From: AP-15 sp963818695
GTDB taxonomy: Bacteria > Pseudomonadota > Alphaproteobacteria > ATCC43930 > CGMCC-115725
Direction: 5' to 3'
Length of the DNA: 64,000 bases
NCBI GenBank assembly: GCA_963818695.1
Contig: CAWFTG010000001.1
Span: 62,001 to 126,000 of the forward strand
Part shown: piece after piece, positions 9,535-17,890 of the stretch
Layout: the number at the start of each line of letters is the position of its first letter
Numbering within the stretch: position 1 is the first letter of the stretch
Notes under the pieces: model-generated
The model's input: the letters and a program-made list of their open reading frames with translations, nothing else
Databases searched by the model: none
What the model was told of the DNA's origin: nothing
Position numbers and translations under genes: made by a program

Positions 9535-10050
9535 GCGCAGACCGGATACAAGGTCCCCACCCCGGTCCCGGCTGGCACTTATTTCGGGTTGGGTTATGGG
9601 CGCACGAGGGCGCCGCCGCCGGATGCCCCGGCACATGTATTCGTAATAGGCGCCCTCCTCGGCGTTCTGGAACCGACGCCGGCGGGTGACGTCATGAACA
9701 AGAAGCGCCGCGACCCCTGAAGCGCCTCCCTCGACTGTCGGTCAATAACCGCTTTTGCATCGCGGTCGTCGATGTCGAAAGCAGTGTCTGACGGCGTATT
9801 GCAGTATGGCGTCGGACGGGTGCTGAGGGGTGAGCGGCTGACCCGAAGTGGGTCACTCCCGCCAATCCATGTTTGAGGCAGAGAAAAACTGCAGTGGATT
9901 GCGTCGACGTTTAGATAGCCATGGGCATCGAGCACGGACAATCGCCCCGATCAAGATTGGTGACGAGCGTCAGGAAGGGTAGCCCCCTCTGCCACGCCTG
10001 GCTTGCTGATGTCGGGACGGCTTGGCAGGAATGGTAAATACCCGGTCCAG
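9535..10050. other. Intergenic stretch, no recognisable gene
   Basis: Short open frames occur on both strands but none resembles a known family, has a convincing ribosome binding site or shows good coding character. It separates the candidate sRNA from the convergent polysaccharide deacetylase-like gene. Confidence 0.5.
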
Positions 10051-11106
10051 TTACCTCGCCCAACCGGCTCTGCGAACGCGTTCTGGGCTGTCGACCACTG
10101 GCTCCCTGGATTGTTGAGCGAGTGCCTTGACTTCGAACGGTGTGGCCGCCCGGCCTCCGATCTCCTCGAAGAAAAAATTCAAATATTGCTCAATCCGCTT
10201 CAGAAAGGCACGAAGATCCGCCTCGGTGCGCACATAAGGCGTGTTACCCGGCGCGAGCGAGGGACTGTGATAGGCGAAGCTAAACACGCGGTGACCCTTG
10301 CGCAGCAAAGCGCGTGTCAGCCGACGCTGCTCCTCGAAGGAAATCCCTTCCGGTGTCAATGTGATGCGCTCGATTAGGCCGAGCCGCGCCAGAATACCCG
10401 GCACGTGCAGCGCCTTCAGGCGCTCGTCCATCGTTAAGGTATAGGCGACGTTTCCTATGCCGGCGAGCAGGCCGGTGTAGCCGATGGAAAGCGGAATCTC
10501 GAGCAGCTCCGGGTTGTTGCCGAACCAGTAGGGGTTGGCGCAGCAATGCGTGAAGTCGGGACCGGACTTGCAGGTGAGATTGGTGCCCGGAACAACGCTT
10601 ATGTCGATTTCGTAGCCGAGCTCGGCGAGGATACCGGCAGTCGCCCGCCCGACGCCGTATCGACCCGCTTTGTAAATGCGCGGGCGCACTCCGATATTGG
10701 TTTGGATACTTTGCGTCAGCCGGATGAGCTTTTCCCGCTCGAGTTCGAATGGCAGGTTGCCGGGATAGGAGTTTTCATCGTTAATCTGCTCGACCAGAGG
10801 CGGATTGTCCCAAGGCTGCAGGTGGGCGCCGATCTCGCACGCGGCAGAGCGATGCAGGTCGCGGATGAACTCGAACGCCTCGGGCGTGCTGCTGACCGGA
10901 AAATCGAGGACGAAGGTCGGCCGCACGCCGTATCTTTCGAAGATCCGTTGCGCACGATCCTGGGATTTGACCGAGGTAACACCCCTCGCCCGGCGCGGCT
11001 GGGCCGCCTTCCAATCGAACTCGGCTTCGGTATCGACGACAACGACCAGCATCGGCGTCTGCTCGGCCGGCCAGTGGATCGTCCTCCAGGTATTAGGGTC
11101 GAGCAT
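10051..11106 (-). CDS. Polysaccharide deacetylase-like protein (WalW type)
   Basis: The 351-residue product begins with the NodB-fold signature MLVVVVDTEAEFDW (residues about 20-33), in which the DTE segment carries the acidic residues of the active site. It continues through EIGAHLQPWDNPP, where the His is the expected metal ligand. It resembles the WalW-type deacetylases found in exopolysaccharide loci. There is no clear signal peptide. It is transcribed away from the GT4 gene, and the 268 bp between them contain an AT-rich stretch around 11225-11340 suited to divergent promoters. The substrate is presumably a surface glycan; the chemistry is inferred from the fold. Confidence 0.8.
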   Translation of the reverse strand: MLDPNTWRTIHWPAEQTPMLVVVVDTEAEFDWKAAQPRRARGVTSVKSQDRAQRIFERYGVRPTFVLDFPVSSTPEAFEFIRDLHRSAACEIGAHLQPWDNPPLVEQINDENSYPGNLPFELEREKLIRLTQSIQTNIGVRPRIYKAGRYGVGRATAGILAELGYEIDISVVPGTNLTCKSGPDFTHCCANPYWFGNNPELLEIPLSIGYTGLLAGIGNVAYTLTMDERLKALHVPGILARLGLIERITLTPEGISFEEQRRLTRALLRKGHRVFSFAYHSPSLAPGNTPYVRTEADLRAFLKRIEQYLNFFFEEIGGRAATPFEVKALAQQSREPVVDSPERVRRAGWAR

Positions 11107-11374
11107 GCCTCAACAGTATGGTGCAACAGCTTGCGGCTGCTCGGACCGCGGCCGTTCCGGACCCGGGCGGCGCAAGCGGTCGGTGGAAGCGCCGAGTGTT
11201 TCGAAAAAACCCACGCTGGTAACTGAGCGATAACATTACAACCTCAACTATGCCATAATACTGAGCACTGCCTCGCGTCGCAAACTTGCTGAAGGATGCC
11301 TAAAAGAGTTAAATATTCCCGCCACAACAGCGAATTTATCAGGGTTTCGTGAGCCGCATCGCGGCCAAGCTCGA

Positions 11375-12574
11375 ATGTCTGCCATAAAGATAATTCCGGA
11401 AGCGGTGAGCACCGCCGATTCCTCCCTGCCTTGCGAGCACGTCCTGCACGTCTTCCCGAGCTTTGGGATCGGCGGCGTACCATTGCGCATGGTTCGCATA
11501 ATAAATCATCTTGGCAAGCGATTCCGTCACACGGTCATCGCCTTGGACAATAACTTCGAGGCTGCGGCGGGAGTTTCCGGTGATCTCGACATTACGATGT
11601 TGCCGGTTCGAGGCGGCAGGCGGGGTGTACTGCACAATTTGGCCGCTGGCGCCCGGGCCCTGTACCGCCTGCGACCTGATCTCTTGCTCACCTACAATTG
11701 GGGAGCGATCGAATGGGCGGCGGCCAGCCGCCTCTCGCGGTTTTCCCGGCATCTGCATCTGGAAGCCGGCTTCAGCCGAGCCGAAGCGGATTCGCAGATT
11801 CCGCGCCGAGTGCTGTTTCGGCAGTGGGCACTTGCCCGCTGCGCGATGACTGTCGTCCCGTCTCGCCATCTCGAGGATTTGGCTCGCCGCGTCTGGCGAT
11901 TACCCGCCCACCGGGTGGCTTATGTCCCGAACGGTGTCGACACGGCACGCTTTTCTGCGCTGTGCCGTGGCGAGGTGCCCGGCTTTCCTCGCCGGCCTGG
12001 CGAATTGGTGATCGGCACGGTGGCTCCGTTGCGCCCGGAAAAGAACGTCGGACGGCTTCTCCGGGTATTTGCAATGCTCGGCAACTCGGCTCCCTTGCGC
12101 CTCGTCGTCGCCGGCGACGGGACCGAGCGCCAGTCGCTTGAACGGCTTGCCGCCAAGCTCGGTATCGCCGGCCGCGTCGTTTTCACCGGCCAAATTGCTC
12201 CTGAGTCGGTTCTTGGTGCGTTTGACATCTTTGCCCTGTCGTCGGATACAGAGCAGATGCCGAACGCATTGCTCGAGGCGATGGCGGCGAGCCGCGCGGT
12301 TGCCGCGGTCGATGTCGGAGACGTCAAGAAGATCGTGTGCGAAGACAACCGAAGTTTCATTGTTCCACGCGATGATGCCGCAGCTTTTGCCAGCGCGATC
12401 ACCCGTTTGCTCGGCGATCCTGTCGCGCGCACCGAGCTCGGTCGAAAGAACTGCGAACGCGTCACGGCCGAGTTCTCACAGGAGCGGATGTTTGCTGCCT
12501 ATTCAGCTATTCTTGGGTTGCCGGATTATCAAAAAGAGCGCAATAAGAGGCGCGAACCCACGCCATCCGAGTGA
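11375..12574 (+). CDS. Glycosyltransferase family 4 protein
   Basis: This 399-residue GT-B enzyme is of the retaining GT4 type. The N-terminal acceptor domain starts HVLHVFPSFGIGGVPLRMV. The C-terminal domain has the family pattern TVAPLRPEKNVGRLL, VVAGDGTERQSLE and the E-x7-E pair in EQMPNALLEAM (Glu 293 and 301), which binds the nucleotide-sugar donor. It should act at the cytoplasmic face of the membrane during glycan assembly. It leads the same-strand cluster running to asnB. A fixed acceptor or donor cannot be inferred. Confidence 0.9.
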   Translation: MSAIKIIPEAVSTADSSLPCEHVLHVFPSFGIGGVPLRMVRIINHLGKRFRHTVIALDNNFEAAAGVSGDLDITMLPVRGGRRGVLHNLAAGARALYRLRPDLLLTYNWGAIEWAAASRLSRFSRHLHLEAGFSRAEADSQIPRRVLFRQWALARCAMTVVPSRHLEDLARRVWRLPAHRVAYVPNGVDTARFSALCRGEVPGFPRRPGELVIGTVAPLRPEKNVGRLLRVFAMLGNSAPLRLVVAGDGTERQSLERLAAKLGIAGRVVFTGQIAPESVLGAFDIFALSSDTEQMPNALLEAMAASRAVAAVDVGDVKKIVCEDNRSFIVPRDDAAAFASAITRLLGDPVARTELGRKNCERVTAEFSQERMFAAYSAILGLPDYQKERNKRREPTPSE

Positions 12575-12691
12575 CTGGGTTTCTTCTGAGGTCGGTCTTC
12601 CGCAGCATTTGTGGTGTTTAACTCGGCAGTATTTCTGCTCATCCCTGGGACCGGCGCCGAGCAGCGACGGTAAACAGAGGCGTGACCGACC

Positions 12692-13612
12692 GTGATACAG
12701 TTTATCATGCCCGGAGAGCTGCCGACTTTATCAGTACTGAGATCGAGGTGCTTGGCAAATCCGGACGCCTTGCTGAAGATTGCGCAGGAAATAGGTCAGC
12801 CCGGTTGTTCCACCGGTGAATTATCCGATCGATTTAGCCTTATTCTGCACGATCTTCGAATGGGGGGCGTGTGGAAGCGTACGAACCGGGGTAGGCTCAA
12901 GCGGACAGAGGAGATGCTGTGTGCACACCTCTCCCCCGACCCGCACCGAGGGCTTACCTTCCTTGATGTCGGCGCGTCCGATGGTATCACGACAGTCGAG
13001 GCGGTACGCGTGCTGCGCCGAGCGTTCGGCGAGGATGTGCAAGCGTACCTCACGGACCTGAACCTCTGGCTGCTGCGTTATCATCGTGGACCGGTGGTCG
13101 AATATCGCGCTACGAATGGTGAGCCTATCATGGTGCGGCTCGGCCCTCTCGGCGTCCGGCTCTCAAAACAGCGCGACGAAACGGCATTGGGCAGCAACCC
13201 ATTAGTTCGACTTTATCTGCGATTGGGCGAATTTCGTCGGTCTATGCAGCTCGATGCGCGCATCGCGCTCGTACACCCCGTCGCCAGGGCCGAACCGGGC
13301 ATCACCATCATGGAACTCGACTGTCTGGTCTGGAATGAACAGCTGCGGGACCGCATCGCCGCAGTTCGCGCGAGCAATGTGTTGAACCTCGGCTATTTCA
13401 GTGTCCCGCAAATAGGCGATGCGCTCGGCTGCCTGCACGGCTATTTGCGCAAGGGCGGTTGTCTCGTCGTTTCAAAGGGGAATGGCCCGCAGACCGGTGA
13501 AGAGGAAGACGGTTCCGTTTGGCGCAAGGAGGATTGTCGTTTTCGATGGTTACAGGACTTTGGTTCTGGTTCTGAAATAAGATCGGTTGTTGATGGCTGG
13601 TCACGCGGCTGA
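12692..13612 (+). CDS. Methyltransferase-like protein of the polysaccharide cluster
   Basis: The sequence FLDVGASDGITTVEAV near residues 90-105 matches motif I of class I SAM-dependent methyltransferases. Later strands LNLGYFSVPQIGDAL and YLRKGGCLVVSKGNG correspond to the post-motif region of that fold. The substrate is unknown, but its place between a GT4 enzyme and two amidotransferases suggests modification of a sugar or a lipid-linked glycan. The reading frame opens with GTG at 12692; an ATG at 12707 is an equally good start. Its 3' end overlaps the next gene by 20 bp, indicating cotranscription. Confidence 0.68.
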   Translation: MIQFIMPGELPTLSVLRSRCLANPDALLKIAQEIGQPGCSTGELSDRFSLILHDLRMGGVWKRTNRGRLKRTEEMLCAHLSPDPHRGLTFLDVGASDGITTVEAVRVLRRAFGEDVQAYLTDLNLWLLRYHRGPVVEYRATNGEPIMVRLGPLGVRLSKQRDETALGSNPLVRLYLRLGEFRRSMQLDARIALVHPVARAEPGITIMELDCLVWNEQLRDRIAAVRASNVLNLGYFSVPQIGDALGCLHGYLRKGGCLVVSKGNGPQTGEEEDGSVWRKEDCRFRWLQDFGSGSEIRSVVDGWSRG

Positions 13613-15419
13613 CGGTTCGGCAAATAACGCTGCCGCGAGCCTCTCCGAAGCTGGCGATGGCATACCACTGAGCGGTGGCTTTTTTCTCCTGTGCATGAAG
13701 CCGGGCGAGGACAAGACGCGGGAGGTTCGCCTGCTGCAGCAGGCCTTTTCCGAACTCGGTTTTAGCTCTCCTGTAATCGTTCCCACCGAAACTTGCATCG
13801 TCGCCGCTTACCCCAGCTTTCAGAGCAGGTCGGTCGGCGTGAAGCGTTACCCCAACGGAGATTTCAGCTTTGTCTGCGGCACCTGCCTTTCTGAGCGAGG
13901 GGTGGGTGTCACCGCCGCAGCATGCCTATCCGAGGCGGTCGAAGAATCACCGTCCCGGGAAGACGAGTTGATGGGCCATTATGCCGTCGTCTTCCACAAG
14001 AACGGCGATACCAGGATAAAACTCGACCGGTTCGGCGGCTATCACCTCTTCTATAATCTCGATGCCGGGATTGTATCGTCTTCGTTTTACGCTATCTGCT
14101 CGGCGCTTGACCGGCTGACGCTCTCTCAGCAGAGCGCGTGCGAGTACGTGTTCAATGGCGTGGTTTCCGGTGACGCGACGCTATTCAGTGAGGTGGCGCT
14201 TTCTCCCATCCAAGCCACGATAGTTGCCGGATCTGCGGGGCTGGAGGTGCTCCGCCCGAAACTTCGGGTCAGTCGAACATACAATTCGCAGGAGCGTAAT
14301 GCGTCGCTCGATGAAAGTATCGGCCTGCTCGATCGCTATTTTGCCGCGGCCGTTCGCAGTTTTGGTGATCGGGTAAACTGCGCTCTTTCCGGCGGCTACG
14401 ATTCGCGCCTGATCCTTGCCTTCCTGCGCCGTCACGGCGCTAAGCCCCGTGTCTATGTTTACGGCAGCAGGCCGGAGAAGGACGTGCGGTTTGCTCTCGA
14501 GATCGCTCAGCGAGAGAACTTCGCCTTGGATGTGATCGATAAGAGCGAGCGGCCGATCATCCCGCCCGCCGCCTTCGCCGAAACCGCGCGGCGAAACTTT
14601 CTCGCGGTCGATGGCTACGGCTATGGTGGCATTTTTCACAACGGAGCGGAAATCGGGGAGTCGGCGCGGCGAGTGCACGGCAATGCGATCGCGTTCAACG
14701 GCGGGGGTGGTGAAATCTTTCGCAACTTCTTCTATCTTCTTGATCGAGCGTACACAATTCGCGAGATATTATGGAGTTTCTACAGCCGGTTCGACCCGGC
14801 CGCGTGCACTGCGGTTTTCCACAGCACCAGCTATTATGACGGGCTCGAAAAGAAGGTGATGAACCTGTTGGGTAGTGACGAACGCTTGCTGCAGAGACCG
14901 ACTGTGGAATGGCTTTATCACAGCTTTCGCTGCCGTGCCTGGGACGGGAAGGTTGACAGCATCGCCAGTCGCTACGGTTGTACCGCGATGCCCTATCTCG
15001 AACGGACGATAACCGACCATGCGAGCGGACTGCGCTTGGCGTGGAAGAATCACGGCGCGTACGAGGCCGAACTGATCCGGCGTATCGACCGCCGGCTCGC
15101 GAGTTATCCCTCAATCTATGGCCATGATTTCAGCGGGCCGCCGCCGATGTCACGGCGGCTCGCCGATTACGCGACCTACCTGCGCCCGCCCTGGCTACGC
15201 CGTTTCGCTTATCGGCTCAGACACGTTCGTCGCCCGCCGGTCGATTGGCCAGGTTATCTGGCGTGCCCCTATCGCGAAGCAGCACTTCCCGATGGGCTCA
15301 TGATTTTGGGCCGATTGTTTCGGCTGAACCGGGTACGGGATAAAGAGCAATTTGCGCGGATTCTTTCGCTGGAATATGCCCTGGGCAGGTTTGGCTCTCG
15401 CGTCAAGGTCGACTTCTGA
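13593..15419 (+). CDS. Asparagine synthase-like amidotransferase with degenerate glutaminase domain
   Basis: The 608-residue protein has the two-domain layout of AsnB. The synthetase half carries the ATP pyrophosphatase loop CALSGGYDSRL at about residue 266, the same position as in the neighbouring asnB. The N-terminal half keeps the Ntn fold marks (GHYAVVF, DRFGGYHLFY) but lacks the Cys at position 2 that hydrolyses glutamine, because the protein begins MAGHAADGS. It therefore probably uses free ammonia or a partner's ammonia, or has another ligase role. A TTG at 13587 is also in frame. It overlaps the methyltransferase-like gene and precedes asnB by 17 bp. Confidence 0.83.
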   Translation: MAGHAADGSANNAAASLSEAGDGIPLSGGFFLLCMKPGEDKTREVRLLQQAFSELGFSSPVIVPTETCIVAAYPSFQSRSVGVKRYPNGDFSFVCGTCLSERGVGVTAAACLSEAVEESPSREDELMGHYAVVFHKNGDTRIKLDRFGGYHLFYNLDAGIVSSSFYAICSALDRLTLSQQSACEYVFNGVVSGDATLFSEVALSPIQATIVAGSAGLEVLRPKLRVSRTYNSQERNASLDESIGLLDRYFAAAVRSFGDRVNCALSGGYDSRLILAFLRRHGAKPRVYVYGSRPEKDVRFALEIAQRENFALDVIDKSERPIIPPAAFAETARRNFLAVDGYGYGGIFHNGAEIGESARRVHGNAIAFNGGGGEIFRNFFYLLDRAYTIREILWSFYSRFDPAACTAVFHSTSYYDGLEKKVMNLLGSDERLLQRPTVEWLYHSFRCRAWDGKVDSIASRYGCTAMPYLERTITDHASGLRLAWKNHGAYEAELIRRIDRRLASYPSIYGHDFSGPPPMSRRLADYATYLRPPWLRRFAYRLRHVRRPPVDWPGYLACPYREAALPDGLMILGRLFRLNRVRDKEQFARILSLEYALGRFGSRVKVDF

Positions 15420-15436
15420 GGGTCGAGCGTGGACGC

Positions 15437-17377
15437 ATGTGCGGCATAGCAGGCATCTTCGATTACCGCAGGCCCGGCGATGTCGACCGTGTCCTATTGC
15501 GCCGGATGACCGACATCCTCGGCCATCGCGGGCCCGACGGCGACGGCTTCTATTACGCTCCGGGTATCGGGCTCGGTCACCGCCGGCTCGCGATCGTCGA
15601 TCTCGCGACCGGCGATCAACCGCTGTTTAACGAGAGCGGGACCGTGTGCGTCGTTTTCAATGGCGAGATCTATAATTTTCAGCCGCTGATGGCACAGTTG
15701 AGGGCTCTCGGGCACGTCTTCCGGACACGGTCCGACACCGAGGTCATAGTTCATGCTTGGGAGGAATGGGGGCAGGCGTGCGTCGATCATTTTAACGGGA
15801 TGTTCGCCTTTGCCCTGTGGGACGCCAACTGCGACGCCCTATTTCTCGCGCGCGACCGGCTCGGCGAGAAGCCGCTTTATTACAGTTTTCTCGGTGACGG
15901 TCGGCTGCTGTTTGCCTCGGAATTAAAATCCTTGCGGCTGAGCCCGGCCATCGACCGGCGCCTCGACCCACAAGCGATCGAAGAGTTTTTCGCCTACGGC
16001 TACATCCCCGATCCGCGGTCGATTTATCACAATGTGCGCAAGCTCGCGCCCGCGCATTACCTTCTCGTGCGACGCGGCGAGCCGGCACCCGAGCCGCGCT
16101 GCTACTGGGACGTGCGCTTTGTCGACGGCGGCTCCGCTCGAAAGGAAGAGGCAGAGGAAGAGCTGATCGCGCGCCTGCGTGAATCGGTCCGGATGCGCAT
16201 GATCGCGGATGTGCCGCTCGGCGCTTTTCTCTCCGGCGGCGTGGATTCGAGCGGCATCGTCGCGATGATGGCGGGGCTGAAGCCGGAGCCCGTGAGCACC
16301 TTCTCGATAGCGTTCGGAGCAAAGGACTGGGACGAAACCGTCTTTGCCGGCGAGATCGCCCAGCGCTATCAGACCGATCATCACGTCAGAGAGGTCGACC
16401 CGAACTCCTTCGATACGCTCGATCGCTTGGCGACGATTTATGATGAGCCATTCGGCGACAGCTCGGCGATGCCGACCTTCCGGGTCTGCGCGGCGGCGCG
16501 CGAGAACGTCACGGTGGCTTTGTCGGGCGACGGCGGCGACGAGGTCTTCGCGGGGTACCGGCGTTATCGCTGGCATTGTTTAGAAGAGCAAGTGCGCCGG
16601 GTGCTGCCGAGCGCGTTGCGTCGGCCGGTGTTCGGCCTATTGGGCGCGCTGTACCCAAAGTTTGATTGGGCGCCACGCCCGCTGCGCGCCAAGGCTATTT
16701 TGGGGGAGCTGGCGCACGGGACGATCGACGCGTATTTTTCCTCCGTGTCGGTCTGCAGTGACGAGCTGCGACGCCGAATTTTCAGCCCGCGCCTCGCGCG
16801 GGAGCTGCAAAGCTACAATGCCGTCGAGGTCTTGCGGTCGCATATGAGGCGGTGCGAGAGCGAGGATCCGCTCTCGCAAGTGCAATACGCCGATATCAAA
16901 ACTTACCTTCCTGGCGACATACTCACCAAGGTCGATCGCGCGAGCATGGCGAGCTCGCTCGAAGTGCGGGTTCCGCTGCTCGATCACACTCTGGTCGAGT
17001 GGGCGGCGGGGCTGCCCTCGCGTTTCAAGCTGCACGGCGGCGAGGGGAAGCACGTCTTAAAGACGGCGCTCGAACCGCATGTCTCGAAGAAAATCCTCCA
17101 CCGTCCAAAGCAGGGATTTTCGGTGCCGCTTGCCGCTTGGTTCCGCGGCCCGCTGCGCCGGCGCCTGCGCGACGCGCTGCTGGGACCGGTACTGCGGGAA
17201 TCGGGCTTATTCGAGGCCAGCGTGATCGCGACCCTGCTCGACCAGCACCAGTCGGGCGAACGCGACCACAGCGCCCCTCTGTGGATGTTGTCGATGATGG
17301 AGTCGTTTCTGCGGCAGGTGGAGGGCGCCGGCAGCCCCGCCGAACCGGTCCTCGAGACCGCCCGCACTATAGCCTGA
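15437..17377 (+). CDS. asnB: Asparagine synthase (glutamine-hydrolysing), exosortase-system type amidotransferase
   Basis: The 646-residue protein starts MCGIAGIFDYRR, so Cys2 is the glutaminase nucleophile. The motifs HRGPDGDG, FNGEIYNF and RSDTEVIVHAWEEWG follow. The last matches the amidotransferase 1 family tied to exosortase A exopolysaccharide loci better than housekeeping AsnB. The synthetase domain has FLSGGVDSSGIVAMM at about 264-278 and SGDGGDEVFAGYRRYRW. It transfers amide nitrogen from glutamine to an acid, either aspartate or a uronic acid in a surface polymer. No exosortase or PEP-CTERM gene is in the window, so the assignment to that system is an inference from sequence resemblance. 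Confidence 0.9.
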   Translation: MCGIAGIFDYRRPGDVDRVLLRRMTDILGHRGPDGDGFYYAPGIGLGHRRLAIVDLATGDQPLFNESGTVCVVFNGEIYNFQPLMAQLRALGHVFRTRSDTEVIVHAWEEWGQACVDHFNGMFAFALWDANCDALFLARDRLGEKPLYYSFLGDGRLLFASELKSLRLSPAIDRRLDPQAIEEFFAYGYIPDPRSIYHNVRKLAPAHYLLVRRGEPAPEPRCYWDVRFVDGGSARKEEAEEELIARLRESVRMRMIADVPLGAFLSGGVDSSGIVAMMAGLKPEPVSTFSIAFGAKDWDETVFAGEIAQRYQTDHHVREVDPNSFDTLDRLATIYDEPFGDSSAMPTFRVCAAARENVTVALSGDGGDEVFAGYRRYRWHCLEEQVRRVLPSALRRPVFGLLGALYPKFDWAPRPLRAKAILGELAHGTIDAYFSSVSVCSDELRRRIFSPRLARELQSYNAVEVLRSHMRRCESEDPLSQVQYADIKTYLPGDILTKVDRASMASSLEVRVPLLDHTLVEWAAGLPSRFKLHGGEGKHVLKTALEPHVSKKILHRPKQGFSVPLAAWFRGPLRRRLRDALLGPVLRESGLFEASVIATLLDQHQSGERDHSAPLWMLSMMESFLRQVEGAGSPAEPVLETARTIA

Positions 17378-17425
17378 GGTCGTCCGGCTGGCGCAACCCG
17401 CGCCGACGGAGTATTTTGCTTCGCG

Positions 17426-17502
17426 GTCCCCGTAGCTCAGGCGGATAGAGCAACAGTTTCCTAAACTGTGGGTCGCAGGTTCGAGTCCTGCCGGGGACGC
17501 CA
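17426..17502 (+). tRNA. tRNA-Arg (anticodon CCT)
   Basis: A full cloverleaf is visible: 7-bp acceptor stem GTCCCCG with CGGGGAC, D arm GCTC...GAGC, and anticodon stem ACAGT/ACTGT around loop TTCCTAA. The T arm is GCAGG/CCTGC with TTCGAGT, the discriminator is G, and the CCA is encoded. The anticodon CCT reads AGG codons. Confidence 0.97.
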
Positions 17503-17715
17503 GACTGCGGAATTCATTTAGCTGTCTTGCTCTCTGGGAGACGATGGGCTCGCACAAGGAGAGGCGCCGCGCGGCTCTGATCGAGGACTGACGGGCGCTG
17601 ATTTTCCGTTCACGAATCGGAAATTTAATCCGCTTTTGCCGGTTGATTCACCGATGTTTAAGCAGTCCGGTGCAAATTGCGCGCGATTACTTGTCTCACC
17701 CCGAGGAGAATTCGC

Positions 17716-17877
17716 TTGCGCACCATTCTTTCCAATTTGCTCCGGGACGAGTCCGGGGTTACAGCCATTGAATATGCTTTGATTGCCGCATTGATCGCCG
17801 TCGCGGCCATCGCTGCCTTCACCCTCGTCGGCACCAATCTCAGTACAACGTTCAGCACTATCGCCGCCAAGCTATGA
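17716..17877 (+). CDS. Flp family type IVb pilin
   Basis: The 53-residue product LRTILSNLLRDESGVTAIEY has the class IVb prepilin pattern: a short basic leader, Gly, then Glu at +5 of the mature protein. A hydrophobic helix ALIAALIAVAAIAAFTLVG follows. The TTG at 17716 is chosen because GAGGAGA lies 7 bases upstream and the resulting length fits Flp pilins; a longer start at 17677 would add an unlikely arginine-rich leader. Neither a TadV/CpaA-type prepilin peptidase nor tad assembly genes are nearby, so the pilin must rely on a machinery encoded elsewhere. Confidence 0.88.
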   Translation: MRTILSNLLRDESGVTAIEYALIAALIAVAAIAAFTLVGTNLSTTFSTIAAKL

Positions 17878-17890
17878 AGAAAAGCGCTCG

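Noticed and set aside
9594..9941. A 115-residue minus-strand frame before the deacetylase gene
   Set aside because: No ribosome binding site, no family resemblance and unlikely composition; treated as non-coding.
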